Source of the DNA: Candidatus Gracilibacteria bacterium GN02-872
Lineage (GTDB): Bacteria; Patescibacteriota; Gracilibacteria; BD1-5; UBA6164
Assembly (NCBI GenBank): GCA_003260325.1
Contig: MOLU01000007.1
Coordinates: 1 to 64,000, forward strand
Length of the DNA stretch: 64,000 nucleotides
Reading direction: 5' to 3'
Shown here: one piece after another, positions 52,799 to 63,630 of the stretch
How positions within the stretch are numbered: the stretch's first letter is position 1
Layout of the letters: each line of letters begins with the position of its first letter
Position numbers and translations under genes: made by a program
The notes under the pieces: model-generated
Told to the model about the DNA's origin: nothing
What the model saw: the letters and a program-made list of their open reading frames with translations, nothing else
Database searches by the model: none

Positions 52799-54457
52799 AT
52801 GAAAAAGCAGCCAAATTTACTGGATATTCCTGAAATAAATTTAGATTTTGTAATTGATGAAATAAATAAAAATATTTTTGATGAAAAAATTTGGATTTGA
52901 GAAAAAATGTGGAAAGTCGCAGAAGTAACGTATTCTTATACTTCCAAAAATAAAAAAACTTGAAATGATCTAAAAATAAATTGAAAAAAAATAAATTTAA
53001 ATTTTACTCTTTTTTGTGAAATTTGATGACTAAATCTAGATGATTTTGATAATATAACTGATGACGAAAAAATAATAAAAATTCTCCAAGCAAGAGATAA
53101 TTTAGAAAAAAAGATTTTTGATAAAATGAGACTTATTTCTATTTTTAAGAAAAATATTAAAAATCTTAATTTAAATTGAACAGATAAGCTAAAAGCTGAA
53201 ATTATTTATGATAGTTTAAACGAAAAAAATGATTTGCTTGAGTATTGTCTTTACTGAATGAAATATGAATTAGAAAAAGCTTGAATCAAGCCATATTTTT
53301 CAAAAATGGAAGAAATAGAAACAGATTTAAACTTAAGAAGAATTGATAAAAAAGTTTTTTGATGACAAGTAGTTGATAATCCCACTGAAATAAACCTTTC
53401 TTATAATAATTTAGTTGATTTTTTTGTAAAAAATAAAGAAAAATTAACAAAACAAGAACAAGAATCTTTCAAAATTTTTATTAAAAAAATAGCTTCTCTT
53501 CCCTGATGTAAAAAGTTAAAAATTACCCAAAAACCTAAAAATAGATTAAGTAAATATAATAATCTAACTGTTAAAGATATTCATTATATTCCTATTTTTA
53601 ACGAATTCACAAAAATGCTATGACTCGGACACAAAGCAGTACAAAACTCTGAGGCTTGAAGTATATCAGATTGACCAAATACAATAGAATTCCCTACCTC
53701 AAAAGAATTCAAGACAATGAAAGTTCCAAGAATCTTAAGTTTAAATTCTCATGAAATTGAATCACATTCAGTAAATGATGAAAATAATAAAAAAATATTA
53801 TGAAATATTAGATGAGCAAAAAGTACCGAAAAAGAAGAATGATTAGCTATTTTAATGGAAAATTTATTGAAATATGGAGATTGAATTTTAAAAGTAGATA
53901 AAAATACTTGAAAAAAGATTATAGATTTAGAAAAGTGTGATATTCCCGACAGTATAGTAAAAACTCTTATTTGAGAGATTTGTAATGATGAAGAATTATT
54001 AGAATATTTCAAATTAAAATCAAAAATGTGATGATTAAAAATATCTCCAAAAGAAGCATTTTTAAGAGCAAAAAGATCAAACAAAAGCTGAGTTCAACAT
54101 AAAGATACAAGCTATGCAAGATGATTTATAAAAGTAGTGAAGTCACTTAACAAAAGCATAAAAAGCTGAAAATGAATAAATTTTGAAGATTTATTTTTAG
54201 GAAAATTTTGAATAAAAGATTTAGAAAAAGCAAAAAAAATAAAAGAAGCTGAAGAAATCCAAACTATACTTCCACAATTTAACTCTGAAAGAATTCTCTA
54301 TATTATGGAAACTTGAGACACTTCAGAAAGCAATTTCTTAAAAGATTTTCAAAAAAAATTTCCTTTCATAAATTTAGGAAATATGTTAGCTGAAAGCATT
54401 ACTTCAGAAACAAATGAAAAAATTCTTGAAATAATTTGAGAATTAAAAAAGACTTAA
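52799..54457 (+). CDS. DUF1704/MATCAP-type metallopeptidase
   Basis: 552 residues. HExxxH zinc motif LSLNSHEIESHSVNDENNKK near residue 320, followed by EEGLAILMENLL, the (Q/E)EGLA motif of the DUF1704 family (flavohaemoglobin-expression modulator and vertebrate MATCAP tyrosine carboxypeptidases). Upstream IPIFNEFTKMLGLGHKAVQN fits the same fold. The N-terminal ~250 residues and C-terminal ~120 residues (helical) are not recognised. Cytoplasmic, no signal peptide. Substrate unknown. Confidence 0.85.
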
Positions 54458-54476
54458 TTAAGGAATTAAGTCTTTT
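54447..54476. terminator. Bidirectional terminator
   Basis: AAAAGACTTAATT/AATTAAGTCTTTT, 13-base stem; contains both convergent stop codons. Confidence 0.85.
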
Positions 54477-55819
54477 AATTTTTGAAAAAATCATTTTTTA
54501 CTATTTTCTTGTTTTTTTTCTTCAATTATTTCTTCTCTTGTTTTTATAATAAGCAATTTTTTATATCTTGCCTTTATGTATTCATAATCTTTCATTATTT
54601 TATCAAAATCTGTACTAACAAGCTTTATAGTTCACATTTTTGTAAAACCATCTTTTGTTAATCAAGTTTCTTTTCAAATAAATTTTTTAGAATTAAAAAT
54701 AACATTAACAACAGTTTCTCTTTTTTTAATAGATTCAAATAGTTTTTCATCAAATCAAATAAGTTTTCATCTTTTTGTTCAACAAATATTGAAGACTATA
54801 TTATTTTTTTTCAATTCTCAAGGCTCTACTTTTGGATTTAAAAGCATTTCAAAAAGATTCATATCATAGGCTTCTTTAAACAAATCAACTCTTCATCATC
54901 CAAATCTACCATTTAATTCAATAGTTTTTAGTTTTCACTTTGAAGTAAGTTTAAATTCATGATGAACAAAAGTATTTCTTACTCAACAAGCTTTTATTGT
55001 ATCTTCAATAAATTTTTTTAATCAAGTTCATTCTAAATCATCTTCTACTTTCTTTGAAGCAATTCTTGCGACAACAAAATAATCATTTATTCAAAAATCT
55101 ATTCAAAGAATTTCTTGAGCAGGTTTAGAAAATATAACTTTTCATTTATCAGTCACAAAATAATCAAGAGTATAAAGATTTCAATCAATAAATTCTTCAA
55201 CAATTAATTCTTTATTTTCTATTCAACGAGCCTTTAATCTATCATGAAAATCTTTATAATTTGAAATATAATCTTCAAAATCAGATCTTTTTGTTATTTT
55301 AACAACTCAAGAACTTTGAACTCAGTTTACAGGTTTCATAATAAATGGATAACCTATCTCTTTCTCAATTTCATCTATATCAAGTTTTTCAGGTTCTCAT
55401 TTCAAAAATTTTATTCCAAGTTCTTTATTATTTTCTTGTAGAAGTTTTCTTTGTATAGATTTATCTCTGAAAATATTTGGATTGTCAGAAACTTTAAGTC
55501 ATAATTCTTGTCTTAAAGTATTTGAAATATTTATCATCAATTCCAAAGCAGTATAAACAAAAATTACTTCAAATTTCTCATTAAATTCCTTTACTTTATC
55601 TATCAGGTCTTGCCTATTTGAGTAGTTTTGTGTATAAATTCAATATTTTTCAAGTTTAGAAATAAGATGAGAATAGTCAACTTTTTCTCACTTATAAAAA
55701 ATAATATTATTAATTCAATATTTATTCCAAAGCTCTTCCATTGCGTCTAAATCAACTTTTATATCAGGAGCATTCATTCTTTTTTTGTTCATTATATGAA
55801 CAATTGCTTTATTTTTCAT
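54458..55819 (-). CDS. ATP-grasp ligase-like protein
   Basis: 453 residues. ATP-grasp fold: IGYPFIMKPVNGVQSSGVVKI near residue 155 (Lys-binding loop), LIVEEFIDGNLYTLDYFV, and metal ligands in KTIELNGRFGGGRVDLF near residue 300. PurK/carbamoyl-phosphate type amino-acid ligase; substrates unknown. The C-terminal ~90 residues are Lys-rich. Confidence 0.88.
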
Positions 55820-55887
55820 AGTTCTAAATAAAAAATTATAACACAATGATTTTTAATTATATTAAAAAAATTGAAAAAAACAAGTTT

Positions 55888-56721
55888 TTAACCAAAATAT
55901 TTGTTAAAATCTAGAATTAAATCGCACCAGCTAGATATATTTAAATCTTCAGCTCGAATATTTTCATCTATATTTTTTTCTGTAAAAATCTGTAAAATAA
56001 ATTCTTTTGGAATTCCTGCTTTTATTAAATTGTTTAGTAGCTTTTTTCTTGGCTCTGCAAAAGCTTTTTTAATAAAATCAAGAAATATTTTATCATCTAA
56101 AAAATCATACAAATTATGTTTTTCAAACAAAATAACTGAAGATTCGATTTTTGGAGCTGGAATAAAGTTTTCTTTTCATACAAAAATAACTTCCCTAGCA
56201 AAACATTTTTTAGCTACAAATAAAGACAACACACTAGTTTTTATTTTTCAATTCTTGTCTTGTCACAAAATAATTTTATCTCAAACATCCTTTTGCATTA
56301 AAATAAGCATTTTTTCGGGAATATTTTTTATATCATATAAAAAATGTCTTAAAATAGGAGAAGTTATATAATAAGGAATATTTGCAATCACAAAATATTC
56401 ATCAAATTCAGGTTTAAATTTCAAAACATCTATATTTTTTATACTAAGTTTTGAAATGTTTTCAAATTCTTTTTTATCAATTCTATTGTTTAAAATATTA
56501 ACCATCTCACTATCAAGCTCAACCAAAACAAGATTTGAAGGAGATTTTAATAAAATCTTTTCTGTTAAAGCTCAATATCATGGTCAAACTTCTATGATAT
56601 TCTTTCAGGAGATACACAAAACAGAAGAAATTTCATTCAAAATTTCTTCATTTACTAAAAAGTTTTGTCAAAGCGATTTTTTAGCTTTTATTTTGTATTT
56701 TTTTATCAAATCTAAACTCAT
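55888..56721 (-). CDS. rsmA: 16S rRNA dimethyladenosine methyltransferase RsmA
   Basis: 277 residues. KKSLGQNFLVNEEIL at the N-terminus, SAM loop IIEVGPGYGALTEKIL near residue 42, catalytic ANIPYYITSPIL near residue 115, and the C-terminal helical domain with RKKLLNNLI. Dimethylates adenines in helix 45. KsgA synonym. Confidence 0.96.
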
Positions 56722-56723
56722 CT

Positions 56724-57470
56724 TTATCTAGAATTTATAGTATGTTTTGTCTTTGAAGTCCATTTGTAAGACAACTTTTCAAGATAAGACCAATTTACTC
56801 TCATTGCTTGTAAAAGTTTCCCATTTTTGTCTCTTTGATGCTGAACATATTCTTTGTGTTGATCTTTTGAAACTTGCTGTCTATTAAGTAACAATCAATT
56901 ATGAGCAACTTCTAAAAATATATCAGTTTTAGCTTTAGAAAGTAAAAAACAAGCTCAAGATCATTGTCATCAATTTAAAAAATCTATTGAATCCAAAACT
57001 GAAGTTGCAATTTTAGGATCAGAAGAGCTAATATCATCAACACAATCTTTTGCTTCATCAAAAGACTTTATACAAGCTTCATCATACATTCTCTTCAAAT
57101 CATCTTTTTTCTGAAAAATATCTTTAACTCAATCAAAAAAATCAGAGCTAGATCATTTTCAAAAATAATAATTCTTTCCTCCATATAAATCCTTTAAATA
57201 TTTTTCTGCATCTTTATCTATTTTTTTAAAATTTTCATCCATTGCAATCTGAAAAGCCCTTGCTTCAGCAGAGTCTTGTATACAAGGGAAATCCTCAAAA
57301 TCTTTTAACCTTCCTCAAAGTCAGATGTACTTCATATTATCTTTTCAAGAAAATGATTTAATTGCAGAAGTACACTGATCTATTTTTCATTTATATTTAC
57401 AACTTGCTGCAAAACTAAAAGAAGCTGAAAATATAAAAATTATAGCAAAAATTAGAAATTTAATTTTCAT
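56724..57470 (-). CDS. Secreted Cys-containing protein
   Basis: 248 residues. Signal peptide (MKIKFLIFAIIFIFSASFSFAA), then a soluble charged domain with several Cys (CKYKGKIDQC, FPCIQD, DEACIK, AKDCVDD, GACFLL). GLGGRLKDFEDFPC and NYYFGKGSSSDFF are not recognised. Starts 5 bases after the YtxH-like gene stop; likely co-transcribed. Confidence 0.75.
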
Positions 57471-57472
57471 AA

Positions 57473-57697
57473 TTACTTTTTTCTGTTAAAAATTTTTATA
57501 ATAAAAATAGTAGTTTTTCCAAAAAATTTCTTTATCTTAGCAAAAAAGCCATTTGACCTTTGCTTAATTCACCTTGTAACTTCCTGTCATTTTTTAGTTT
57601 TAGAAAGTCAAATCATAGAAGCCACCGCTGTTCAAATAATCACTCAAGTAACTATTTTATCTATTTTTCCAGCAGATTTTGAAACTCTTTTTTTCAT
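57473..57697 (-). CDS. YtxH-like small protein
   Basis: 74 residues. Basic N-terminus, then GKIDKIVTGVIIGTAVASMIGLSKTKKGQEV, the YtxH membrane-anchor layout, and a basic tail. Stress-related in other bacteria. Confidence 0.65.
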
Positions 57698-57709
57698 AAA
57701 TTCAATATA

Positions 57710-58135
57710 TTATAATCTATCAATTCTTATATTATGGCTACTAAATTGAAGTTTTGGAATTTTTATTATCAACATATTGTTTTCCATCCCTGCACTTATT
57801 GCCTCAAAATTTAAATTTTCAGGTAAAATTATTTTTCTACTAAATTTTCCCCAATAACATTCTTTATTTTTTATAATTACATTTTCATTGTAAATTTCAG
57901 GTTTTTTTCTAACTCAAGAAATTGTTAAAACTTGATTAAAAAAGGATAAATCTACATCTTTTAGTTCTATTCCAGCAACTGGAGCTAAAATAACAAGTTC
58001 ATCTCAAGTATCAAGTATATCAAGAGCAACTTGTCCAATATTTTCTTCATTATCTAACACTTCTTCATATTCTTCATCTTCATAAATTTCTTCATAATTA
58101 TCATCATCAGAAACTTTAAAAAATTTTTTCAACAT
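57710..58135 (-). CDS. Hsp20/IbpA small heat-shock protein
   Basis: 141 residues. An acidic N-terminus (DDDNYEEIYEDEEYEEVLDNEEN) then the alpha-crystallin domain: LDTGDELVILAPVAGIELKDVDLSFFNQVLTISGVRK, ending GKFSRKIILPENLNFEAISAGMENNMLIIKIPKL. Holdase chaperone. First gene of the three-gene minus unit. Confidence 0.93.
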
Positions 58136-58176
58136 AAGCCATTTTTTAAAAAATATTTAACTAATTATATATTTTT

Positions 58177-58205
58177 TTGAAATTTTTCAAGAAAAATGAT
58201 AAAAT
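58177..58205 (+). promoter_or_regulatory. Promoter of the pilC gene
   Basis: TTGAAA, 17-base spacer, TAAAAT; 52 bases before the ATG. Confidence 0.55.
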
Positions 58206-58257
58206 TATAAAGAATTTATTTAAAACAAAGAGAAAAAACAGTTTTTAATTTAAAAAA

Positions 58258-59370
58258 ATGCAAGAAAAACTAAATTTTATAAAAAATATTTTCTGATTTA
58301 AGGGAAAATCCCTAAAAATAAGCTCAAAAAATAAAATAAATTTTTTAGAGCAATTTTCAAATTTAATAAATTCGGGAATTCCAATAATAAATTCATTAAA
58401 AATCATAATGTATCAAACAAAAGACAAAAAAATCAAATTTATGCTGGAAAAGATAATTTCAGATGTAAATAAATGATGAAATTTAAGAGAAAGTTTTGAA
58501 AAGTTCCCAAAAATATTTTGATATTTTGATTTATCAATTATAGAAATGTGAGAAGTAACTTGAGCACTTTGAAATTCAATAGAAACAATAAAAAATAAAG
58601 AAGAAAAAGATAGAGAGTTAAAATGAAAAATAATATGAGCTTTGATCTATCCAATAGTGATAGTCAGTCTATCAACAATTATGATCTGAGTTTTTATGGT
58701 TTTTGTTATACCAAAAATCCAAAAAATGTATGCTGACTCAAAAGTAAATTTACCAGAATTAACACAAAAAGTAATACAAATCTCTGATTTCACTCAAAAA
58801 AATATTTCTTACATAATTTTAGTAATTTTTATCCTTATTTTATTGTTTCATGTTTTTAAAACAAATAAATTTACAAAAATTTATTGGGATAATTTTGTTT
58901 TAAGAATTCCTCTTTTTTGAGGTTTAATAAAAAAGAAAATATTAGCAATCTTTAGCTCAAGTTTATGAATTTTATTAAAAAATTGAGTTATGATAAACAA
59001 ATCACTTTCTATAAGCTCAAAATCTCTTTGAAATGATTATTATGAGAAAAATTTAAATGATATAAATTCAAGAGTATCAAAATGAGTACAATTAAGCGAA
59101 CTTATGGGAATAAATGATATTCAAAGCTGAAAAGAAAATTTTTTATTTCCAATAGAATTAGCATCAGTTGTGAAAATATGAGAAGAAACTTGAAATTTAC
59201 CTGACTTACTGATAAAAATAAGTAAAAAACAAAACAAAGAAATTGATTCTGTAGTAAAAAATATTCAAACAGCAATTGAACCACTTGTTATTGTAATAAT
59301 TTGAATAATAGTCTGAACAATTATAATGGCTATAATGCTTCCTTTCTTTAATATGGTAAATGTTGTATAA
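58258..59370 (+). CDS. pilC: Type IV pilus inner-membrane protein PilC/GspF
   Basis: 370 residues. Two T2SSF domains: FLEQFSNLINSGIPIINSLKIIMYQTKDKKIKFMLEKIISDV... and the second, FSSSLGILLKNGVMINKSLSISSKS, each followed by TM helices (about 145-165, 185-205, 340-365). It is the platform protein of type IV pili or a type II secretion relative. No pilin or ATPase genes adjoin. Confidence 0.94.
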
Positions 59371-59373
59371 AAA

Positions 59374-59406
59374 AACTTTGTTCTAAAAAATAGAACAAAG
59401 TTTTAT
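59374..59406. terminator. Bidirectional terminator
   Basis: ACTTTGTTCTA/TAGAACAAAGT stem, T-run after; includes the convergent thioredoxin stop. Confidence 0.85.
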
Positions 59407-59714
59407 AAATATTTTGAAACAACTTCTTCAAGCTCAGATTTTTGCTTAACTCAAACCATAGTTTCAACAACTTCTCAATCTTTAAAAACAATCAAAGTTG
59501 GTATAGACATAACCCTAAAAGATCATGCTATTTCAGGACATTCATCTACATTTACTTTTCCAACTTTCATAGAGTCTCCTTGAGATTCAGCAAAATCATC
59601 AATTATAGGAAGCATCATTTGACAAGGACCACACCATTCTGCCCAAAAGTCAACTAAAGTAACTCACTCTTTTATTGTTTCATTAAAATTTTCATTATTT
59701 AAAATCAAAGTCAT
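59403..59714 (-). CDS. trxA: Thioredoxin
   Basis: 103 residues. VDFWAEWCGPCQMMLPIIDDFAE with the redox motif WCGPC and the cis-Pro MSIPTLIVFKDGEVVE. Full-length family member; cytoplasmic disulfide reductase. Confidence 0.96.
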
Positions 59715-59806
59715 ATAAGAATTTTATAAATTAAAGTCTTTTGAGAAATATTCTCATTTGGGTATTATATATTTTTTTAAAAAAAGTCAAATTTTTACTA
59801 TATTAT

Positions 59807-60553
59807 TTAAAGTAATTTTTCTTTAAATATTTCTTTAAATTTCTCTACAGCAAGCCCTTGGTCTACAAAAAATGGAGAAGTACAAACTGTTACATATGAA
59901 GCTTTTTCAAAAGCATCCAAAATAACTTTTTTCTTCAATTCAAAATCTATAAAATCAAGTTCTGAAGCAAAAAAGTCTAAATCTAAATTCAAAATAATTT
60001 TTGAATTATTTTTTTTATTTGAAAAATTTTGTAAATAATCTTCTAAATTTTTTGTATTTCTAATTTGAACAATATTCTCTATAATTCACTCTTTTTGAGC
60101 TGGGATAATATAATCTCAAACATTTAAAACAAAATTTGTAAAATCAAAAACTTTTTCTAAGCTTTTACTATCACTTTTGCTGATAATTTTACCATTATCG
60201 CGAGTATCTGCGTGCTGATCTATATGAATTAAAATATTTTTATCTCATATGATTTTTCTTGATCTAGCCTCATACCAAAAGTAAAATGCGTGATTATGAT
60301 TATCAAACAAAACAACTTCTTTTCATCACATTTGAAATCGATAAAAATTTTTTAATCAATAGTTTGTACTTAATTTGTCATCAAAATCAAAATCTTCAAA
60401 GGCTATTTTTTCCAAATCATCTTGAAATTTTATTTCATCAAAAGATTTTGCTTCAATTATTTCTGGAACAAAAAGCTTTTTGTTTTGCCTTTTATCAAAT
60501 GAAAATTCATTATTTCAAACTGGACTTTCTATAAAAAATCATTTATTATACAT
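59807..60553 (-). CDS. UPF0489 family protein
   Basis: 248 residues. LFDNHNHAFYFWYEARS near residue 82, LIHIDQHADTRDN near residue 110 and KIILNLDLDFFAS near residue 185, which are the metal-binding motifs of UPF0489 (ureohydrolase-like fold, C5orf22 relatives). The motifs place His/Asp ligands together, so it is probably a metal enzyme of unknown substrate. Confidence 0.88.
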
Positions 60554-60615
60554 ATTTTCTTTATTTTTAAAAAATTTTTATTATTATATAAAAAATATTT
60601 AATTTTAAAAATTTT

Positions 60616-61287
60616 ATGAAAGATTTAACCAAAAAACAAAAAGAAATCATCAAAAAAAAGCTAAAAATTATGTGAGATGAATTGCAAAAAATAATTCCTG
60701 ATGCAAAAACAGAATTAAAATACTGAAATGATTTTCAACTTCTAATTGCAATAATTATGTCAGCTCAATCAACCGATAAACAAGTAAATAAGGTAAATGA
60801 AATATTTTTTAAAAAACTAATAGAGCCAAAAGATTGAGTAGAACTTTGAGTTGATAAAATCAGAAAATATATAAACTCTATTTCTTTTTTTAACAATAAA
60901 GCAAAAAATATTTTTTGAACTTGTGAAAAGCTTGTAGAAGCTAAAAATAAAATTCCTGAAAGTGTAGAAGAATTACAAAAGTTACCTTGAGTTTGAGTAA
61001 AAACATCAAAAGTTTTTCTTTCTGTAACAAAAGATGCTCCCTACCTTTGAGTAGATACACATGTTCACAGAGTTTTAAATAGATTTTGAATTGTGAAAAC
61101 TAATTCTCCACTTGAAACAGATAAAATAGTATCAAAAATAGAGATGGACTTGAGTTATAAAAATCTACATAATACCTTGATATTATTTTGAAGATATTAT
61201 TCAAAAGCTTGAGATGACGATTTTTCAAAATGAAAAGATCCAGAATTTTGCAAAAATCTAAAAAAGAAACTTGATAAAGTAAAATAA
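60616..61287 (+). CDS. nth: Endonuclease III-like DNA glycosylase without Fe-S cluster
   Basis: 223 residues. HhH-GPD fold: LIAIIMSAQSTDKQVNKV near residue 45, LPGVGVKTSKVFLSV near residue 128 (HhH with catalytic Lys) and LGVDTHVHRVLNRFGIVK (catalytic Asp in VDTH). The four-Cys cluster motif at the C-terminus is absent (only PEFCKNL), like some compact homologues. Base-excision repair. 4 bases ahead of the RNB gene. Confidence 0.92.
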
Positions 61288-61291
61288 AACT

Positions 61292-62827
61292 ATGATTACA
61301 AAACTAAGAGATTATATTTGAAACAAAGATAACGAAGAATATTTAGCAAGAGAAAAATATTCTCCTTATGCTTTGCAACAAGCCAGAAATATAGTAAAAT
61401 ACTGAACTATTGACAAAGCAAAACATAGAGAATTTGTTGAATGAATAAGCATAGATGCAAAAGAATCAAAAGACTTAGATGATGCAATTTGGGCAGAAAA
61501 ATATAGCAATTAATACAAAGTTTGGATTCATATTTCTGATCCAACTGAAAATATAAAAAAATATTCTCCTCTAGATTTAGAAGCCTTAAAAAGAACAACA
61601 AGTATTTACAGAACAAACGATATTTTAAATATGTATCCTCCAGAATTGGCAAATGATATTTTTTCTTTGAACGAATGAAGAGAAAAACTAACCATAACTG
61701 TTGAAGTAGATTTGGATTTCAAGTGAAATATAAAAAATTTTGAAGTTTATGAATCTATTTTTAAAAATAAAAAAAGATGTGATTATGAAAATTTTATTGA
61801 TGATTTCATAAATCCAGATTCTCCTTTTCACGAAACTTTTCAAATTATGTACGAAATCGCTAAAAAAAGAAGAAACAATAGAAAATCAAAATGAGCAATT
61901 TTAGATTTTGATGAAGCTGAGAGGAGAATATTTTTATGAGAAAAAAGAGAAAAAATAATAACAAACATTAAAAAAATTCCTCATCAAATTGTTGAAGAAT
62001 GGGCTATTTTGTGAAATATTTGTACTGCAATTTATATGACAAGAAAAGATTTACTAAAAGTCTTTAGAGTTCATTTAGAGTTAAACGAAAAAGCTTTTTA
62101 TTCTGAAAAAGAATTGTGACACAAAGCTCTTGCTTTAAAAAACTATACTCACTTTACCTCTCCAATTCGCAGATATAGCGACGGAGTCGTTCATAGAATT
62201 ATAAAAGACGATTTGAATAATAGAAATAGTTTATATGAAAACGAGGAATTAAGAGAAATTCTAGATCATATAAATAAAAAAGCACTAACTATTCAATATT
62301 TATGAAAATATTATGATTCAGAAATTTGGGGAAAGAAAAAAATAGAACTTTTAAAAAATCTTTATTGAGATGATTTAAAAGTAAATCATTTTAAAATTTA
62401 TATAAGAAATCACATCTCAAAAAATAAAAAAATTCCAAAAAATATGATTGAAGAAATAAAAAATGATATAGAATCTTGAGAATTAGAAAGCTGGGCTTGG
62501 GCAATTTGATTATTTCTAGTTAGTGATGAAAAAGAAATAAAAAAAATGATTTATAAAAAAATAATTGAAGAAAATGTAATGGAATATAAAAAAATAATTT
62601 CTATTTTAAACACAACAAAAATAATGAGATGAGATGAGAATTCTATTTTTCAGATTGAAGAAGATGTAGATGAAGTAAAAAATAAAGTTTATTACAAAAT
62701 TTCTTTTCAAAATAATAAAATTTATGAAAGTGAATATAGTTACTGAAATGAATACGAAAAAAGGTGTATTTTATGAGATGAAAGAGAAAAAATAATTAAA
62801 AAATTCTTTGAAATATTTATGGATTAA
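61292..62827 (+). pseudogene. RNase II/R-family exonuclease interrupted by UAA
   Basis: 512 codons in one frame with a single TAA at codon 74 (61511-61513), between the catalytic DAKESKDLDDAI segment and VWIHISDPTENIKKY. The RNB signature THFTSPIRRYSDGVVHRIIKDD is intact further down. N-terminal cold-shock domains and a canonical C-terminal S1 domain are not seen. The frame is otherwise clean, so the stop is recent, a sequencing or assembly error, or real with a downstream restart. UAA is a normal stop elsewhere in this window. Confidence 0.85.
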
Positions 62828-62857
62828 AAAATCTCCAAATTGGAGATTTTTATTTTT
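62826..62857. terminator. Terminator after the RNB gene
   Basis: AAAATCTCCAA/TTGGAGATTTT stem followed by TATTTTTT. Confidence 0.85.
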
Positions 62858-62872
62858 TAGAATTAAAAAATT

Positions 62873-63559
62873 TTATTGCCTCAAGTTGTATTTTCAATTC
62901 TCAACATCAGACATAACTTTTCTATCATTAAAAGTTACAACTCTTTTTTTCATTTTATTTACAATATTTGCATCGTGAGTTGCCATAATAATTGTTTTAC
63001 CTTCTGAATTTAAATCTAAAAAAATATCCATTATTTCTTTTGAAGTATCAGGATCAAGATTTCAAGTCGGCTCATCTCAAATAATTATATCTGGATCATT
63101 TACCAAAGCTCTAGCAATAGCAACTCTTTGTTTTTCTCAACCAGAAAGTTCATAAACAAATTTATCTTTTTTTATTAAAAGTCCTACTTTTTCCAAAGCC
63201 TCAGGAACTTTTTTTCTAATAACTTCATCACTATAACCGCAGACTTCCATAGCAAAAGCGACATTTTCATAAACTTTTTTACTTTCAAGCAATTTGTAAT
63301 CTTGAAAAATTACTCAAATATTTCTTCTATAATTAAGTAATATTTGTTCATTATAACCTTTATAAAGAGCAGTTCAGTTATCTAAGATTACATCTCATCT
63401 TTCAGGAGTAAAATCTCAAATAATTGACCTAATAAGACTAGTTTTTCCACTTCAAGAGTATCAAATAAAAAAAACAAATTCACCTGGTTTAATTTCTATA
63501 TTTATATCTTCTAAAACAATTTTGTTCCTAAAAGAAAGGCTTAAATTATCTATTTTCAT
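62873..63559 (-). CDS. ftsE: FtsE-type ABC ATPase
   Basis: 228 residues. Walker A FIGYSGSGKTSLI near residue 35, Q-loop VIFQDYKLL, signature ELSGGEKQRVAIARAL near residue 138, Walker B IIIGDEPTGNLD, H-loop ATHD. Fits FtsE, which pairs with FtsX to drive M23-type cell-wall hydrolases; the M23 coiled-coil protein of this window would be a fitting partner. The ftsX gene is not seen. Confidence 0.87.
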
Positions 63560-63630
63560 AATTTTATATTTTTTAAAAATATTTTTATAATTGTATAAAT
63601 TTTTTTATAAAAAGCAAGAAAGTTTAGTTT

